From Nitrosomonas sp. (GTDB lineage: Bacteria > Pseudomonadota > Gammaproteobacteria > Burkholderiales > Nitrosomonadaceae): a stretch of 58,664 bases of DNA. The stretch lies in assembly GCA_019635215.1 (NCBI GenBank), contig JAHBZZ010000019.1, positions 1 to 58,664 of the forward strand. The letters are read 5' to 3'. The notes under the pieces were generated by a model that saw only the letters and a program-made list of their open reading frames with translations, was not told the DNA's origin and made no database searches. Positions 40,004 to 46,561 of the stretch are shown piece by piece. How positions within the stretch are numbered: the stretch's first letter is position 1; every line of letters begins with the position of its first letter. The position numbers and the translations under genes are program-made.

Positions 40004-41464
40004 TCAGATGTGCAAGGCACGGTTATTCACGCCCAGCGCAGCCTCATGAAAGACCTCGGACAGTGAAGGGTGTGCGTGAACAATCGCTGCGATATCCTCG
40101 CTGCATGCCGAAAATACCATTGCCATGACCGCTTCGGCGATCATTTCGGAAACATGCGGACCGATCATATGAACACCCAGCACACGGTCTGTTTCGGCAT
40201 GCGCCAGAATTTTGACAAAACCGCTCGCCGCATTCATCGCACGCGCACGACCGTTGGCCATAAAGGGAAACTGGCCCGCTTTGTACGGAATACCAGCGGC
40301 TTTAAGCTCTTGCTCGTTTTTCCCTACCCAGGCGATCTCCGGTGCGGTATAAATTACCCAGGGAACCGTGTTAAAATCCGGCGCGTCATGCTGCTGGTCA
40401 TCACCTTTTTCTCTGGCTGCGATCGCTTCCGCCACAAACACGCCCTCCTCAGATGCCTTGTGCGCCAGCATGGGACCGCGCACGACATCGCCCACAGCAT
40501 AGACATTCGATAAACTGGTACGGCAACCCGCATCCACCGCAATAAAACCACGCTCATCCAGCTTGAGGCCATTCTCATTAATGCCCAACCCTGTGGTATT
40601 CGGCGCACGGCCCACGGCCATAATCAGTTTATCAACTACCAATTGTTGCGACTGACCCTCCGCATCCAGATAATCGACCGTAACTTGTGTGTCATTGGTA
40701 TTGATCGCATTGATTTTCACACCGGTCTGAATTTTCAATCCGGTTTCCTTGATAAAAATTTTCCGGGCTTCCTGCGCGATTTGCGCATCCGCCGCCATCA
40801 AAAATTCCGGCATCGCTTCAAGGATGGTCACTTCGGCACCCAATCTGCGCCACACACTACCCATTTCCAGCCCGATAACGCCCGCGCCGATAACACCCAG
40901 CCGCTGGGGCGTTTCGGATAAAGATAATGCACCGGCATTATCGAGAATACGGTCATTATCCACTTCAGCCATAGGCAACTGGCGCGGCACCGAACCCGTA
41001 GCGACAATGACATATTTCGCCTGAACCTGCTGCACCGTATCGCCATCGGTAACATCGATACGCCATGCCGCATCGGTATCGGCACGCTTGAGCAACTTAC
41101 CCGTGCCATGAATCGATTTGACGCCATTTTTCTTGAACAGCGAAGCGATACCCGCTGTAAAAGTCGTCACGATCTTATCTTTTCTGGCAATCATCGCGGG
41201 TACATCGATTGTGGCATTCTCCACTTTGATGCCGTGCGCCGCAATGTCATGCTGCACCTGAAAAAAATGTTCGGACGACTCCAACAGCGCCTTGGATGGG
41301 ATACAGCCGACATTCAAACAGGTTCCCCCCAGACTGGCGCGCCCCTTCGCATTTTTCCACGCATCGATGCACACCGTATTCAATCCCAATTGCGCGCAAC
41401 GGATTGCTGCGACATACCCTCCCGGCCCACCGCCGATGACTGCGACATCGTAAGTTTCTGACAT
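40004..41464 (-). CDS. lpdA: Dihydrolipoyl dehydrogenase
   Basis: This E3 subunit reoxidises lipoyl groups of 2-oxoacid dehydrogenase complexes or the glycine cleavage system. The 486-residue flavoprotein has the FAD motif VAVIGGGPGGYVAAI, the redox disulfide GGTCLNVGCIPSKAL, the NAD motif LGVIGAGVIGLEMGSVW and the C-terminal catalytic HAHPSLSEVFHEA. No E1 or E2 genes lie in the window, so which complex it serves is not shown. Confidence 0.95.
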   Translation of the reverse strand: MSETYDVAVIGGGPGGYVAAIRCAQLGLNTVCIDAWKNAKGRASLGGTCLNVGCIPSKALLESSEHFFQVQHDIAAHGIKVENATIDVPAMIARKDKIVTTFTAGIASLFKKNGVKSIHGTGKLLKRADTDAAWRIDVTDGDTVQQVQAKYVIVATGSVPRQLPMAEVDNDRILDNAGALSLSETPQRLGVIGAGVIGLEMGSVWRRLGAEVTILEAMPEFLMAADAQIAQEARKIFIKETGLKIQTGVKINAINTNDTQVTVDYLDAEGQSQQLVVDKLIMAVGRAPNTTGLGINENGLKLDERGFIAVDAGCRTSLSNVYAVGDVVRGPMLAHKASEEGVFVAEAIAAREKGDDQQHDAPDFNTVPWVIYTAPEIAWVGKNEQELKAAGIPYKAGQFPFMANGRARAMNAASGFVKILAHAETDRVLGVHMIGPHVSEMIAEAVMAMVFSACSEDIAAIVHAHPSLSEVFHEAALGVNNRALHI

Positions 41465-41636
41465 TATTTACTCTTCTTGAATTAAACAGATTCGCTATTT
41501 TACAAGAAACCCGCCCAATTTTACGGACGCATTCTTTCACGATCGTAAAAACATTTGCACACGGACTGCTGGCCCGAACATTAAAAGCGGCACAGCAATC
41601 ACTGTGCGGCCATGCCGATTGTTTGATTGAAACAAT

Positions 41637-42041
41637 TCACATCAACGGATTTCGTATTAAAAGTTGACCATCAATCGTCTGACCGTCCTGCATGTCTTCC
41701 GAATAAAGCGTTGTGCAACCTGCCGACAATGCTGCGGCGACGATCAGTGCATCGTATATCGAGAGCCCATAGTGTTCCGCAATCCGAAGCCCCTGATCAT
41801 GCACCTTGACAGTAACCGGCATCACTGGGCATATCATGCTTATGTGCGAAAGAAACTCCCGGATTTCATCGAAAGACAAATCCAGTTTTCTCCGGGCCAC
41901 GCTTGCGAATTCATTAAGTACCTGAACACTGATAACGCCGCCAGCTGCGACAGTATTTTCAGCCTGAACAGATTTCATTTCATCTTCGGATAGAAGATAC
42001 AACAGAATATTCGTATCCAGAAAAACGCTATGATCTTTCAT
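41637..42041 (-). CDS. PIN-domain toxin (VapC-like)
   Basis: The 134-residue PIN domain protein has the acidic active-site set: Asp in VFLDTNILLY, Glu in VLNEFASVA, Asp in SIYDALIVAAAL and Asp in LYSEDMQDGQ. PIN toxins of TA modules are ribonucleases, often cutting tRNA or rRNA. The start overlaps the antitoxin gene by 14 bases. An in-frame codon 45 bases upstream exists, but its extension lies within the antitoxin gene and looks non-coding. Confidence 0.88.
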   Translation of the reverse strand: MKDHSVFLDTNILLYLLSEDEMKSVQAENTVAAGGVISVQVLNEFASVARRKLDLSFDEIREFLSHISMICPVMPVTVKVHDQGLRIAEHYGLSIYDALIVAAALSAGCTTLYSEDMQDGQTIDGQLLIRNPLM

Positions 42042-42261
42042 GCGCCTCAATACGATCAAATTTGAAATCTTTCGGTAACCGTCCACGGTACTTTCTCAGA
42101 CGTTCAAGAATTTCACGGACTTCCGGTGTTTTCACGATTTCAATCTCACGGGAACCTGCCACATGAATTTCAATCGTGTCACCTTCCTTGAGATCAAGTA
42201 TTTCAACAATCGATACGGGCAATCGGATTGCCAGACTATTACCCCATTTTGAAACCTGCAT
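42028..42261 (-). CDS. AbrB/MazE-type antitoxin
   Basis: The 77-residue protein begins MQVSKWGNSLAIRLPVSIV, the SpoVT-AbrB DNA-binding swapped-hairpin signature, and ends in a charged tail expected to wrap the PIN toxin. It is the first gene of the module and overlaps the toxin gene, so the two are cotranslated. An 8-bp inverted repeat just upstream is a good candidate for its autoregulatory operator. Confidence 0.88.
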   Translation of the reverse strand: MQVSKWGNSLAIRLPVSIVEILDLKEGDTIEIHVAGSREIEIVKTPEVREILERLRKYRGRLPKDFKFDRIEAHERS

Positions 42262-42279
42262 TAGATGATTTCCCTAAAT

Positions 42280-42304
42280 GATATACACGTTATCATTGTA
42301 TATC
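42280..42304 (-). promoter_or_regulatory. Candidate operator of the AbrB/PIN module
   Basis: GATATACA and TGTATATC form a perfect inverted repeat with a 9-base spacer, 18 bases upstream of the antitoxin ATG. It overlaps the -10 element of the candidate promoter, as expected for autorepression by the antitoxin-toxin complex. Confidence 0.65.
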
Positions 42305-42323
42305 TTGGTATTCTCGTTCTCAA
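42295..42323 (-). promoter_or_regulatory. Candidate promoter of the AbrB/PIN module
   Basis: On the minus strand TTGAGA and TACAAT are spaced by 17 bases, each one base off consensus. The -10 hexamer overlaps the right arm of the operator. Confidence 0.6.
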
Positions 42324-42371
42324 GCATGACACCAGGGAAATCACTGTCCACCGCACACAAGACGAACGAAG

Positions 42372-42644
42372 CTATCGTTCCTCGTGCAGACGGCCTTCGA
42401 CATACTTGTGGAGAATGCTAGCAACCAGGGTTTGGTATGGAATACCCTCCGCCAGGGCTTTCTTCTGGAGCGCCCGCAGATCCCTGGAGGAAAGCCTGAT
42501 GTTTATACGGGCGTCTTTCCTGAACATCGCTTCCGCGTATTCCTGATGCCGCTTCTTTCTTTCAGCGAAATCCGGAACCCGTCTGAGTTCACCCGCTTCG
42601 AACACTTGCAGAACTTCCTGCTCTTCTTGATCCAGTTCGTTCAT
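42372..42644 (-). CDS. Ribbon-helix-helix antitoxin of a BrnTA-like module
   Basis: The 90-residue protein has an acidic N-terminal half and a C-terminal ribbon-helix-helix. The strand is in DARINIRLSSRDL, and the helices are in ALQKKALAEGIPYQTLVASI. Its ATG overlaps the stop of the BrnT-like gene by four bases (ATGA), so the order is toxin then antitoxin, as in brnTA. It is expected to bind the toxin and repress the operon. Confidence 0.85.
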   Translation of the reverse strand: MNELDQEEQEVLQVFEAGELRRVPDFAERKKRHQEYAEAMFRKDARINIRLSSRDLRALQKKALAEGIPYQTLVASILHKYVEGRLHEER

Positions 42645-42919
42645 TCAGTACCTCCCAAATAGGTTTGGGTCGCTTTCCGGCTCGGAATGATCGTTTTCAG
42701 AAAAACCTCATCCTCCGACTCTACAAAGGGAACCAAATAAGCATATCCTTCCATTTCGATCACATGTATTTGTTGACCTGGGTAACATTCCTGATTCGGG
42801 TGTTCCAGCGTATCCAGAATACCGCCAATCGAGATATGAAAAACTACGTCTTCGAACGAAATATTCCGTTCCTTTTGGAGGAGTTTGTTCTTCTCAGGGT
42901 TCCATGTAATCGGTTTCAT
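42641..42919 (-). CDS. BrnT-family toxin
   Basis: The 92-residue protein has the DUF497/BrnT pattern: ITWNPEKNKLLQKERNISFEDVV at the N-terminus, a central His in HVIEMEGYAYLVPFV, and RKATQTYLGG at the end. BrnT toxins are RelE-fold ribonucleases. A GTG at 42937 would add six residues (MLEFFF); I prefer the ATG. The gene lies between the ribbon-helix-helix antitoxin and intI, 91 bases beyond the intI stop. Confidence 0.82.
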   Translation of the reverse strand: MKPITWNPEKNKLLQKERNISFEDVVFHISIGGILDTLEHPNQECYPGQQIHVIEMEGYAYLVPFVESEDEVFLKTIIPSRKATQTYLGGTE

Positions 42920-43010
42920 GAAGAAAAATTCTAACACAACGTGTGCTATTTGTACTCAGATACTCACACTGTCTATCAGCCGCTGCACTTTTTGGCGTCG
43001 GCCAAGCAGT

Positions 43011-43982
43011 CTACATGTCCAGCGGGCTTCTGACGCCCCGCCCTCCTTTGTTGAGAACATGGGTATAAATCATCGTCGTGTGCACATCTTTATGACCGAG
43101 CAGTTCCTGGACAGTGCGGATATCGTAGCCCGAATCAAGTAAATGGGTCGCAAACGAATGGCGTAAGGTGTGCGGCGTGGCCAGCTTGGTTATACCACTG
43201 GCCTGCACCGCTTTTTTCATCGCCCGCTGCAATAGTTTTTCATCGATATGATGCCGCCGCTCGACACCGCTGCGCGGATCGATCGAGAAACTTCCGGAAG
43301 GGAAAATATATTGCCATACCCAATCCGTCGCTGCATTGGGATATTTGCGTTCCAACGCATCTGGCAAATACACCGACGCCTTGCCTGACCGGCTATCATC
43401 ATCGAACAAAGCCCGGCGATGAAGCAAATGCGCCTGTAAAGAACCCACCAACAACTCCGGCAACATCGTGACTCGATCCTTGGCTCCTTTGCCATCACGG
43501 ATAAAAACCTCACTGCGTTCAAAATCCACATCTTTCACTCTGAGACGCACGCATTCCATCAAACGCATCCCCGTGCCGTACAGGAGATTCGCCATCAAAC
43601 CATAAGTTCCACTCATCCGAGCCAAAATGGTGCGCACCTCGGTGCGCGTCAGCACAACCGGTAACCGTTGCGGCTGCTTGGCGCGTACGACTTTATCCAG
43701 CCAGGGCAGATCAATCAACAGTACTTCCTTATACAAAAACAGCAAAGCTGACAATGCCTGATTTTGGGTCGAGGCCGATACCTTACCAGTCACTGCCAGA
43801 TGGGTTAAAAATGCCTCCACCTCCACAGCACCCATTTCTTGCGGATGGCGTTTACTGTGGAACAGAATAAAACGCTTTATCCATTGCACATATTGTGTTT
43901 CGGTACGGAGACTATAGTGCCTGATACGAATACGGTCGCGGACTCGATCCAGGAGTTTTGGCGGTGTATTTGTATTTCTCAT
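43011..43982 (-). CDS. intI: Integron integrase IntI
   Basis: The 323-residue tyrosine recombinase carries the catalytic residues Arg140 ([14 protein letters not shown]), Lys165, His271 and Arg274 ([12 protein letters not shown]), His297 ([11 protein letters not shown]) and the nucleophile Tyr306. The IntI-specific insertion that separates these enzymes from XerC/D is present at about residues 205-230 ([19 protein letters not shown]). It should recombine folded single-stranded attC with attI to capture and shuffle cassettes. It is complete and uninterrupted. It is transcribed away from the array; the start lacks a clear ribosome binding site. A functional relative is known in N. europaea. Confidence 0.95.
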   Translation of the reverse strand: MRNTNTPPKLLDRVRDRIRIRHYSLRTETQYVQWIKRFILFHSKRHPQEMGAVEVEAFLTHLAVTGKVSASTQNQALSALLFLYKEVLLIDLPWLDKVVRAKQPQRLPVVLTRTEVRTILARMSGTYGLMANLLYGTGMRLMECVRLRVKDVDFERSEVFIRDGKGAKDRVTMLPELLVGSLQAHLLHRRALFDDDSRSGKASVYLPDALERKYPNAATDWVWQYIFPSGSFSIDPRSGVERRHHIDEKLLQRAMKKAVQASGITKLATPHTLRHSFATHLLDSGYDIRTVQELLGHKDVHTTMIYTHVLNKGGRGVRSPLDM

Positions 43983-43988
43983 AACAGG

Positions 43989-44017
43989 TTGATACCAATG
44001 AATGGTTATGATAGATT
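43989..44017 (+). promoter_or_regulatory. Candidate cassette promoter Pc
   Basis: TTGATA and TAGATT are separated by exactly 17 bases just outside the intI start and read toward the array. Pc promoters usually lie in intI or attI, so the position fits; the assignment is a pattern match. Confidence 0.4.
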
Positions 44018-44044
44018 CATTAAATGATCAATCATATTTCGGAT

Positions 44045-44104
44045 TTATACACCTATGGTTAAAATTTATTATACACCTAAAAAGGTGTCTACTTAACGTT
44101 GGGC
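44045..44104 (+). other. Putative attI site with direct repeats
   Basis: The crossover core is GTTGGGC at 44098-44104, the start of the first cassette. Upstream are two copies of TTATACACCTA (44045-44055 and 44069-44079), 24 bases apart, resembling the direct repeats bound by IntI in attI1. The second repeat is part of a 16-bp palindrome (44073-44088, arms ACACCT and AGGTGT). Read on the minus strand both repeats contain TATAA sequences that could serve as -10 elements for intI. Confidence 0.65.
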
Positions 44105-44135
44105 GGATTCGGTATCTCGTGTACCGGCGACGAGC

Positions 44136-44615
44136 ATGCACCGCCCGCCTCCTCCGCTCTACTGGACCGTTCTTGAGCCCCACTGGCGGTCCGTCTCCAT
44201 CAATGACGGCGCGGAGACATTTCTCGCGCAGTATGGTGCCCTTCCCGCCGGAGTCGGCGTTCTGTTCGCAGCGCACTGGTGCCAGTCAGAAGTCCGAAAC
44301 GGCGGCTTCCACCAGTTCTTCTCAAATCCCACCGGCGTGCTCGCGCCCGAGGCGGCGACCGCGTTCCGATCGCTCCGGCTGCTTCCCTGGGCGGAGACGC
44401 TGCTCGAGGCGATGCGCTCTTTCGGCGCCCCATACCCGCGCGACCGCGGCGCGCGCTGCGCCCGACTTTCGGGCGACCGCGGACCAAGCCGCGCCGACTG
44501 GGACCCATTTGTCGCGCTGGATCGCGCGTTCTTCGCACTCCTCGCCTCCGACCGACACGCGTTCACCGCGGCAGCCGACACGTTCGCCAGCGCGCTCCTC
44601 CAGAGGTCCAGCTGA
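44136..44615 (+). CDS. Cassette 1: DMP19-type protein
   Basis: The 159-residue protein has the DMP19/DUF4375 pattern around HWCQSEVRNGGFHQFFSNPTG. The namesake DMP19 of Neisseria is a DNA-mimic protein, but most members are uncharacterised, so no function is assigned. The gene is very rich in GC and Arg/Ala codons, unlike its neighbours, consistent with a foreign cassette. It starts 31 bases after the attI core and ends just before the inverse core GCCCAAC. Confidence 0.8.
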   Translation: MHRPPPPLYWTVLEPHWRSVSINDGAETFLAQYGALPAGVGVLFAAHWCQSEVRNGGFHQFFSNPTGVLAPEAATAFRSLRLLPWAETLLEAMRSFGAPYPRDRGARCARLSGDRGPSRADWDPFVALDRAFFALLASDRHAFTAAADTFASALLQRSS

Positions 44616-44618
44616 ACC

Positions 44619-44707
44619 GCCCAACAGGGAATTGCAGCTGACGAGTGCCGTCGGTCGGCGCAAGCGCCTCCCTCTGGCACTCGCAGCTGAATTCCGGTAC
44701 GTTAGCG
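44619..44707 (+). other. attC of cassette 1
   Basis: Inverse core GCCCAAC and core GTTAGCG bound an 89-bp imperfect palindrome. Inner arms AATTGCAGCTG-A-CGAGTGCC and GGCACTCGCAGCTGAATT leave one extrahelical base, the asymmetry that directs IntI to the bottom strand. Confidence 0.88.
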
Positions 44708-44724
44708 AAATTATTGAGATATTT

Positions 44725-45093
44725 ATGATCGATCAATACTTGGATAAGCCTTGGTTTCTTGCCACTTTATTTATTAATTGGATTTTGATAAATCTTCTGG
44801 TAGGTATAGCGATTTCTTACTTCTATAAAGTAATCTCAGGTTGGTTAACCGGATTTAGAGTAGGTTCGCCGACAATAAAAAGAGTTGATGCAACAAAAAA
44901 TGCAAGACGCTTGGTATTTTTAGCTTTAATAGCGGCGCTTGTGTTCGTGGTAATGAAAATAGAAGTATACAAATTTGCTATACCCTTGATTTTGGGTGTT
45001 GATACTTTGGTTATTTTCTATTTGTTCTATCGAAATTCAACATTTATGAACGCCTTTTTTATGCCGCTTTTTAATAAATCAAATTCAATTTAA
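44725..45093 (+). CDS. Cassette 2: small membrane protein of unknown function
   Basis: The 122-residue protein has three or four hydrophobic helices (about residues 12-34, 66-82 and 86-102) and a basic loop between the first two. No family is recognised. The gene is AT-rich, in sharp contrast to the GC-rich cassette 1, so the two come from different sources. The start is an ATG 18 bases after the cassette core; the ribosome binding site is weak. A longer open frame from 44002 crosses attI and cassette 1 and is an artefact. Confidence 0.75.
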   Translation: MIDQYLDKPWFLATLFINWILINLLVGIAISYFYKVISGWLTGFRVGSPTIKRVDATKNARRLVFLALIAALVFVVMKIEVYKFAIPLILGVDTLVIFYLFYRNSTFMNAFFMPLFNKSNSI

Positions 45094-45097
45094 ATTT

Positions 45098-45157
45098 CGC
45101 TAACAACACGTTCAAGTGGACCACTCTTCGCGCGGCCACTTAACTCCAGTGTTAGGC
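45098..45157 (+). other. attC of cassette 2
   Basis: Inverse core CGCTAAC and core GTTAGGC bound a 60-bp imperfect palindrome with arms around AAGTGG-A-CC and GGCCACTT, again with an extrahelical base. The inverse core matches the start of cassette 2 over seven bases. Confidence 0.88.
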
Positions 45158-45170
45158 AACCGAGATCAAC

Positions 45171-45710
45171 ATGTGCGAAAAGTCTAAAAAAAACCTAAAA
45201 ATTGATGTGGTACTGATAGTTGGAGCCGTGGGTGCTTGTATCTTTGGCTATCTATCTTGGAAATGTGGCTGGCGATGCCTTTCTTGGTTATCCATTGGTG
45301 CCGTTGACCTATACCTTTTTGGAGTAATTTTTACGGCAGCTATTAGAGCTGATAAGAAAAATAGCACTTACCAATGCGAATGGACTGCGGAATTCCTTTT
45401 CCCCAGCAGACGGGTAGGCGTTATAACAATTCCGCTAATGGCCGCAGCCTTAGTAATTTCTTTTGCAGGCCTATACTTGCATTTGCCAGGTGAAGGTAAT
45501 TTTACGGTTGGCTCACTAAGTCCCATTGATTCCATTAGTCCCATTGATTCCATTTATTACAGTCTCGTAACACTTACTACCGTAGGTTATGGTGATATCT
45601 CACCTTTAAGTGAATGCGCCAAAAAATTAGCAATGTGAGAAATTGGCAGCGGCTTTTTGGTACTAATTGGAGCATTCCCTTTGCTTATTTCAAGAGTGTC
45701 AGATTTTTGA
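45171..45710 (+). pseudogene. Cassette 3: two-TM potassium channel with in-frame stop
   Basis: The frame encodes several hydrophobic helices, a pore region and the K+ selectivity filter LTTVGYGDISPLS. A TGA at 45636-45638 ends the protein at 155 residues. Reading through it gives a further helix, EIGSGFLVLIGAFPLLISRV, and a stop at 45710, making 179 codons. Channels of this type commonly have WE at this point, so TGG to TGA is the likely mutation. An exact 18-bp in-frame tandem duplication (45519-45536 and 45537-45554, SPIDSI twice) lies just before the pore. The gene is probably decaying. Confidence 0.8.
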
Positions 45711-45720
45711 AAGCTGGCAT

Positions 45721-45825
45721 GCCTAACAAGTTCTTGCAGTCGGACAAAATCATGCCGTCATGCCTTTTGCAAAAGGCGCAAAAGCCACGCCAGCAAGCTT
45801 TTGCCGCTGAAGAAAGGCGTTAGGC
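45721..45825 (+). other. attC of cassette 3
   Basis: Inverse core GCCTAAC and core GTTAGGC bound a 105-bp imperfect palindrome. Outer arms pair around TTGCAGTCGG-A-CAAAA and TTTTGCCGCTGAAG. The inverse core is complementary to the start of cassette 3. Confidence 0.87.
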
Positions 45826-45833
45826 GTCACAAC

Positions 45834-46511
45834 ATGCATGTTCGAGACTGGCACATTCAAAGCACGTGGTGGTTGTCAGGCATCTTCGCCACAGGCGCCG
45901 TGTGGTACTTCCTTTCTCAGAAGAGCCAATGGACCGCGGCTGCATGTGGAGTTGCTGCTTTTCTAATTGCGTGTTTTGCGGTCTGGCTCCATAGGCGCAA
46001 GGATCAGCAGAGCGACTCTCCAAGCCTGATTTCTCAGCCAGAAACAGCAGAGACATTCGCTCGTCGGTATCTGGAAGAGCCTAGCCATGTCCGCTTTATA
46101 AAGTACCTGCCTCGAGCTCGCCGTCTGGCGCGCGACGAAGCTCAGGAGGGCTGGGACACGGGCGTTACGCTGCACATGCGAGAAGCAAGCCATCACTACA
46201 TTGACTTCCTGGAGTCTTCGTGGCTGCGACTCGCAGAGTTCTATCCGCCGGACCACTTCGGCGCCAAGAGCCCGAAAGAATTCATTACGGACTTCATACA
46301 GCGGCAGGCCAACTACCACTGGGCAAAGCACGAACCACATGGCCCAGGGACGGGTGGGACAATCGTCGGCGTGTTAGCTGGTGGCGACGTGATCCGAGAC
46401 TTGGAGGGATTGATTGAGGATCTAGTCACAAGCCTCTTTGGATACGATGAGGACTTTGATATTGATAGATGGATTGCTGACTGGCGCTCCGACAATGCAA
46501 GTGACGCCTAA
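45834..46511 (+). CDS. Cassette 4: two-TM protein of unknown function
   Basis: The 225-residue protein begins with two transmembrane helices (about residues 11-28 and 34-51). A soluble, presumably cytoplasmic domain of about 170 residues follows, rich in Trp, His and acidic residues, with an acidic C-terminus. I do not recognise the family. The ATG is only nine bases after the cassette core with no ribosome binding site, and the TAA stop lies inside the inverse core of its own attC, an economical packing typical of cassettes. Confidence 0.75.
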   Translation: MHVRDWHIQSTWWLSGIFATGAVWYFLSQKSQWTAAACGVAAFLIACFAVWLHRRKDQQSDSPSLISQPETAETFARRYLEEPSHVRFIKYLPRARRLARDEAQEGWDTGVTLHMREASHHYIDFLESSWLRLAEFYPPDHFGAKSPKEFITDFIQRQANYHWAKHEPHGPGTGGTIVGVLAGGDVIRDLEGLIEDLVTSLFGYDEDFDIDRWIADWRSDNASDA

Positions 46512-46561
46512 CAATTCATTCAAGCCGACGCCGCTTCGCGGGGCGGCTTAATTCAAGCGTT
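46506..46561 (+). other. attC of cassette 4, interrupted by an IS
   Basis: Inverse core GCCTAAC begins a short palindrome (arms around AATTCATTCAAGCCG and CGGCTTAATTCAAGC, loop near CGCTTCGCG). It ends at GTT, where the IS1182-like element begins. The rest of the core, AGCC, stands on the far side of the IS after a second GTT. Rejoining them gives GTTAGCCG, which matches the inverse core of the next cassette. This attC differs from attC8 at about three of 56 positions. Confidence 0.85.

Noticed and set aside
43983-44098. LexA box controlling intI
   Set aside because: SOS control of intI is common, so I looked for CTGT-N8-ACAG in the intI leader; no match was seen.
44159-44680. Minus-strand open frames over cassette 1
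   Set aside because: They are Arg/Ala/Ser-rich frames expected opposite a GC-rich gene, and they run into the attC palindrome.
44002-45093. A 363-codon plus-strand open frame
   Set aside because: It runs from the intI leader through attI and across cassette 1 in a different frame from the real gene, then into cassette 2. Only its last 122 codons, from 44725, are a credible gene.
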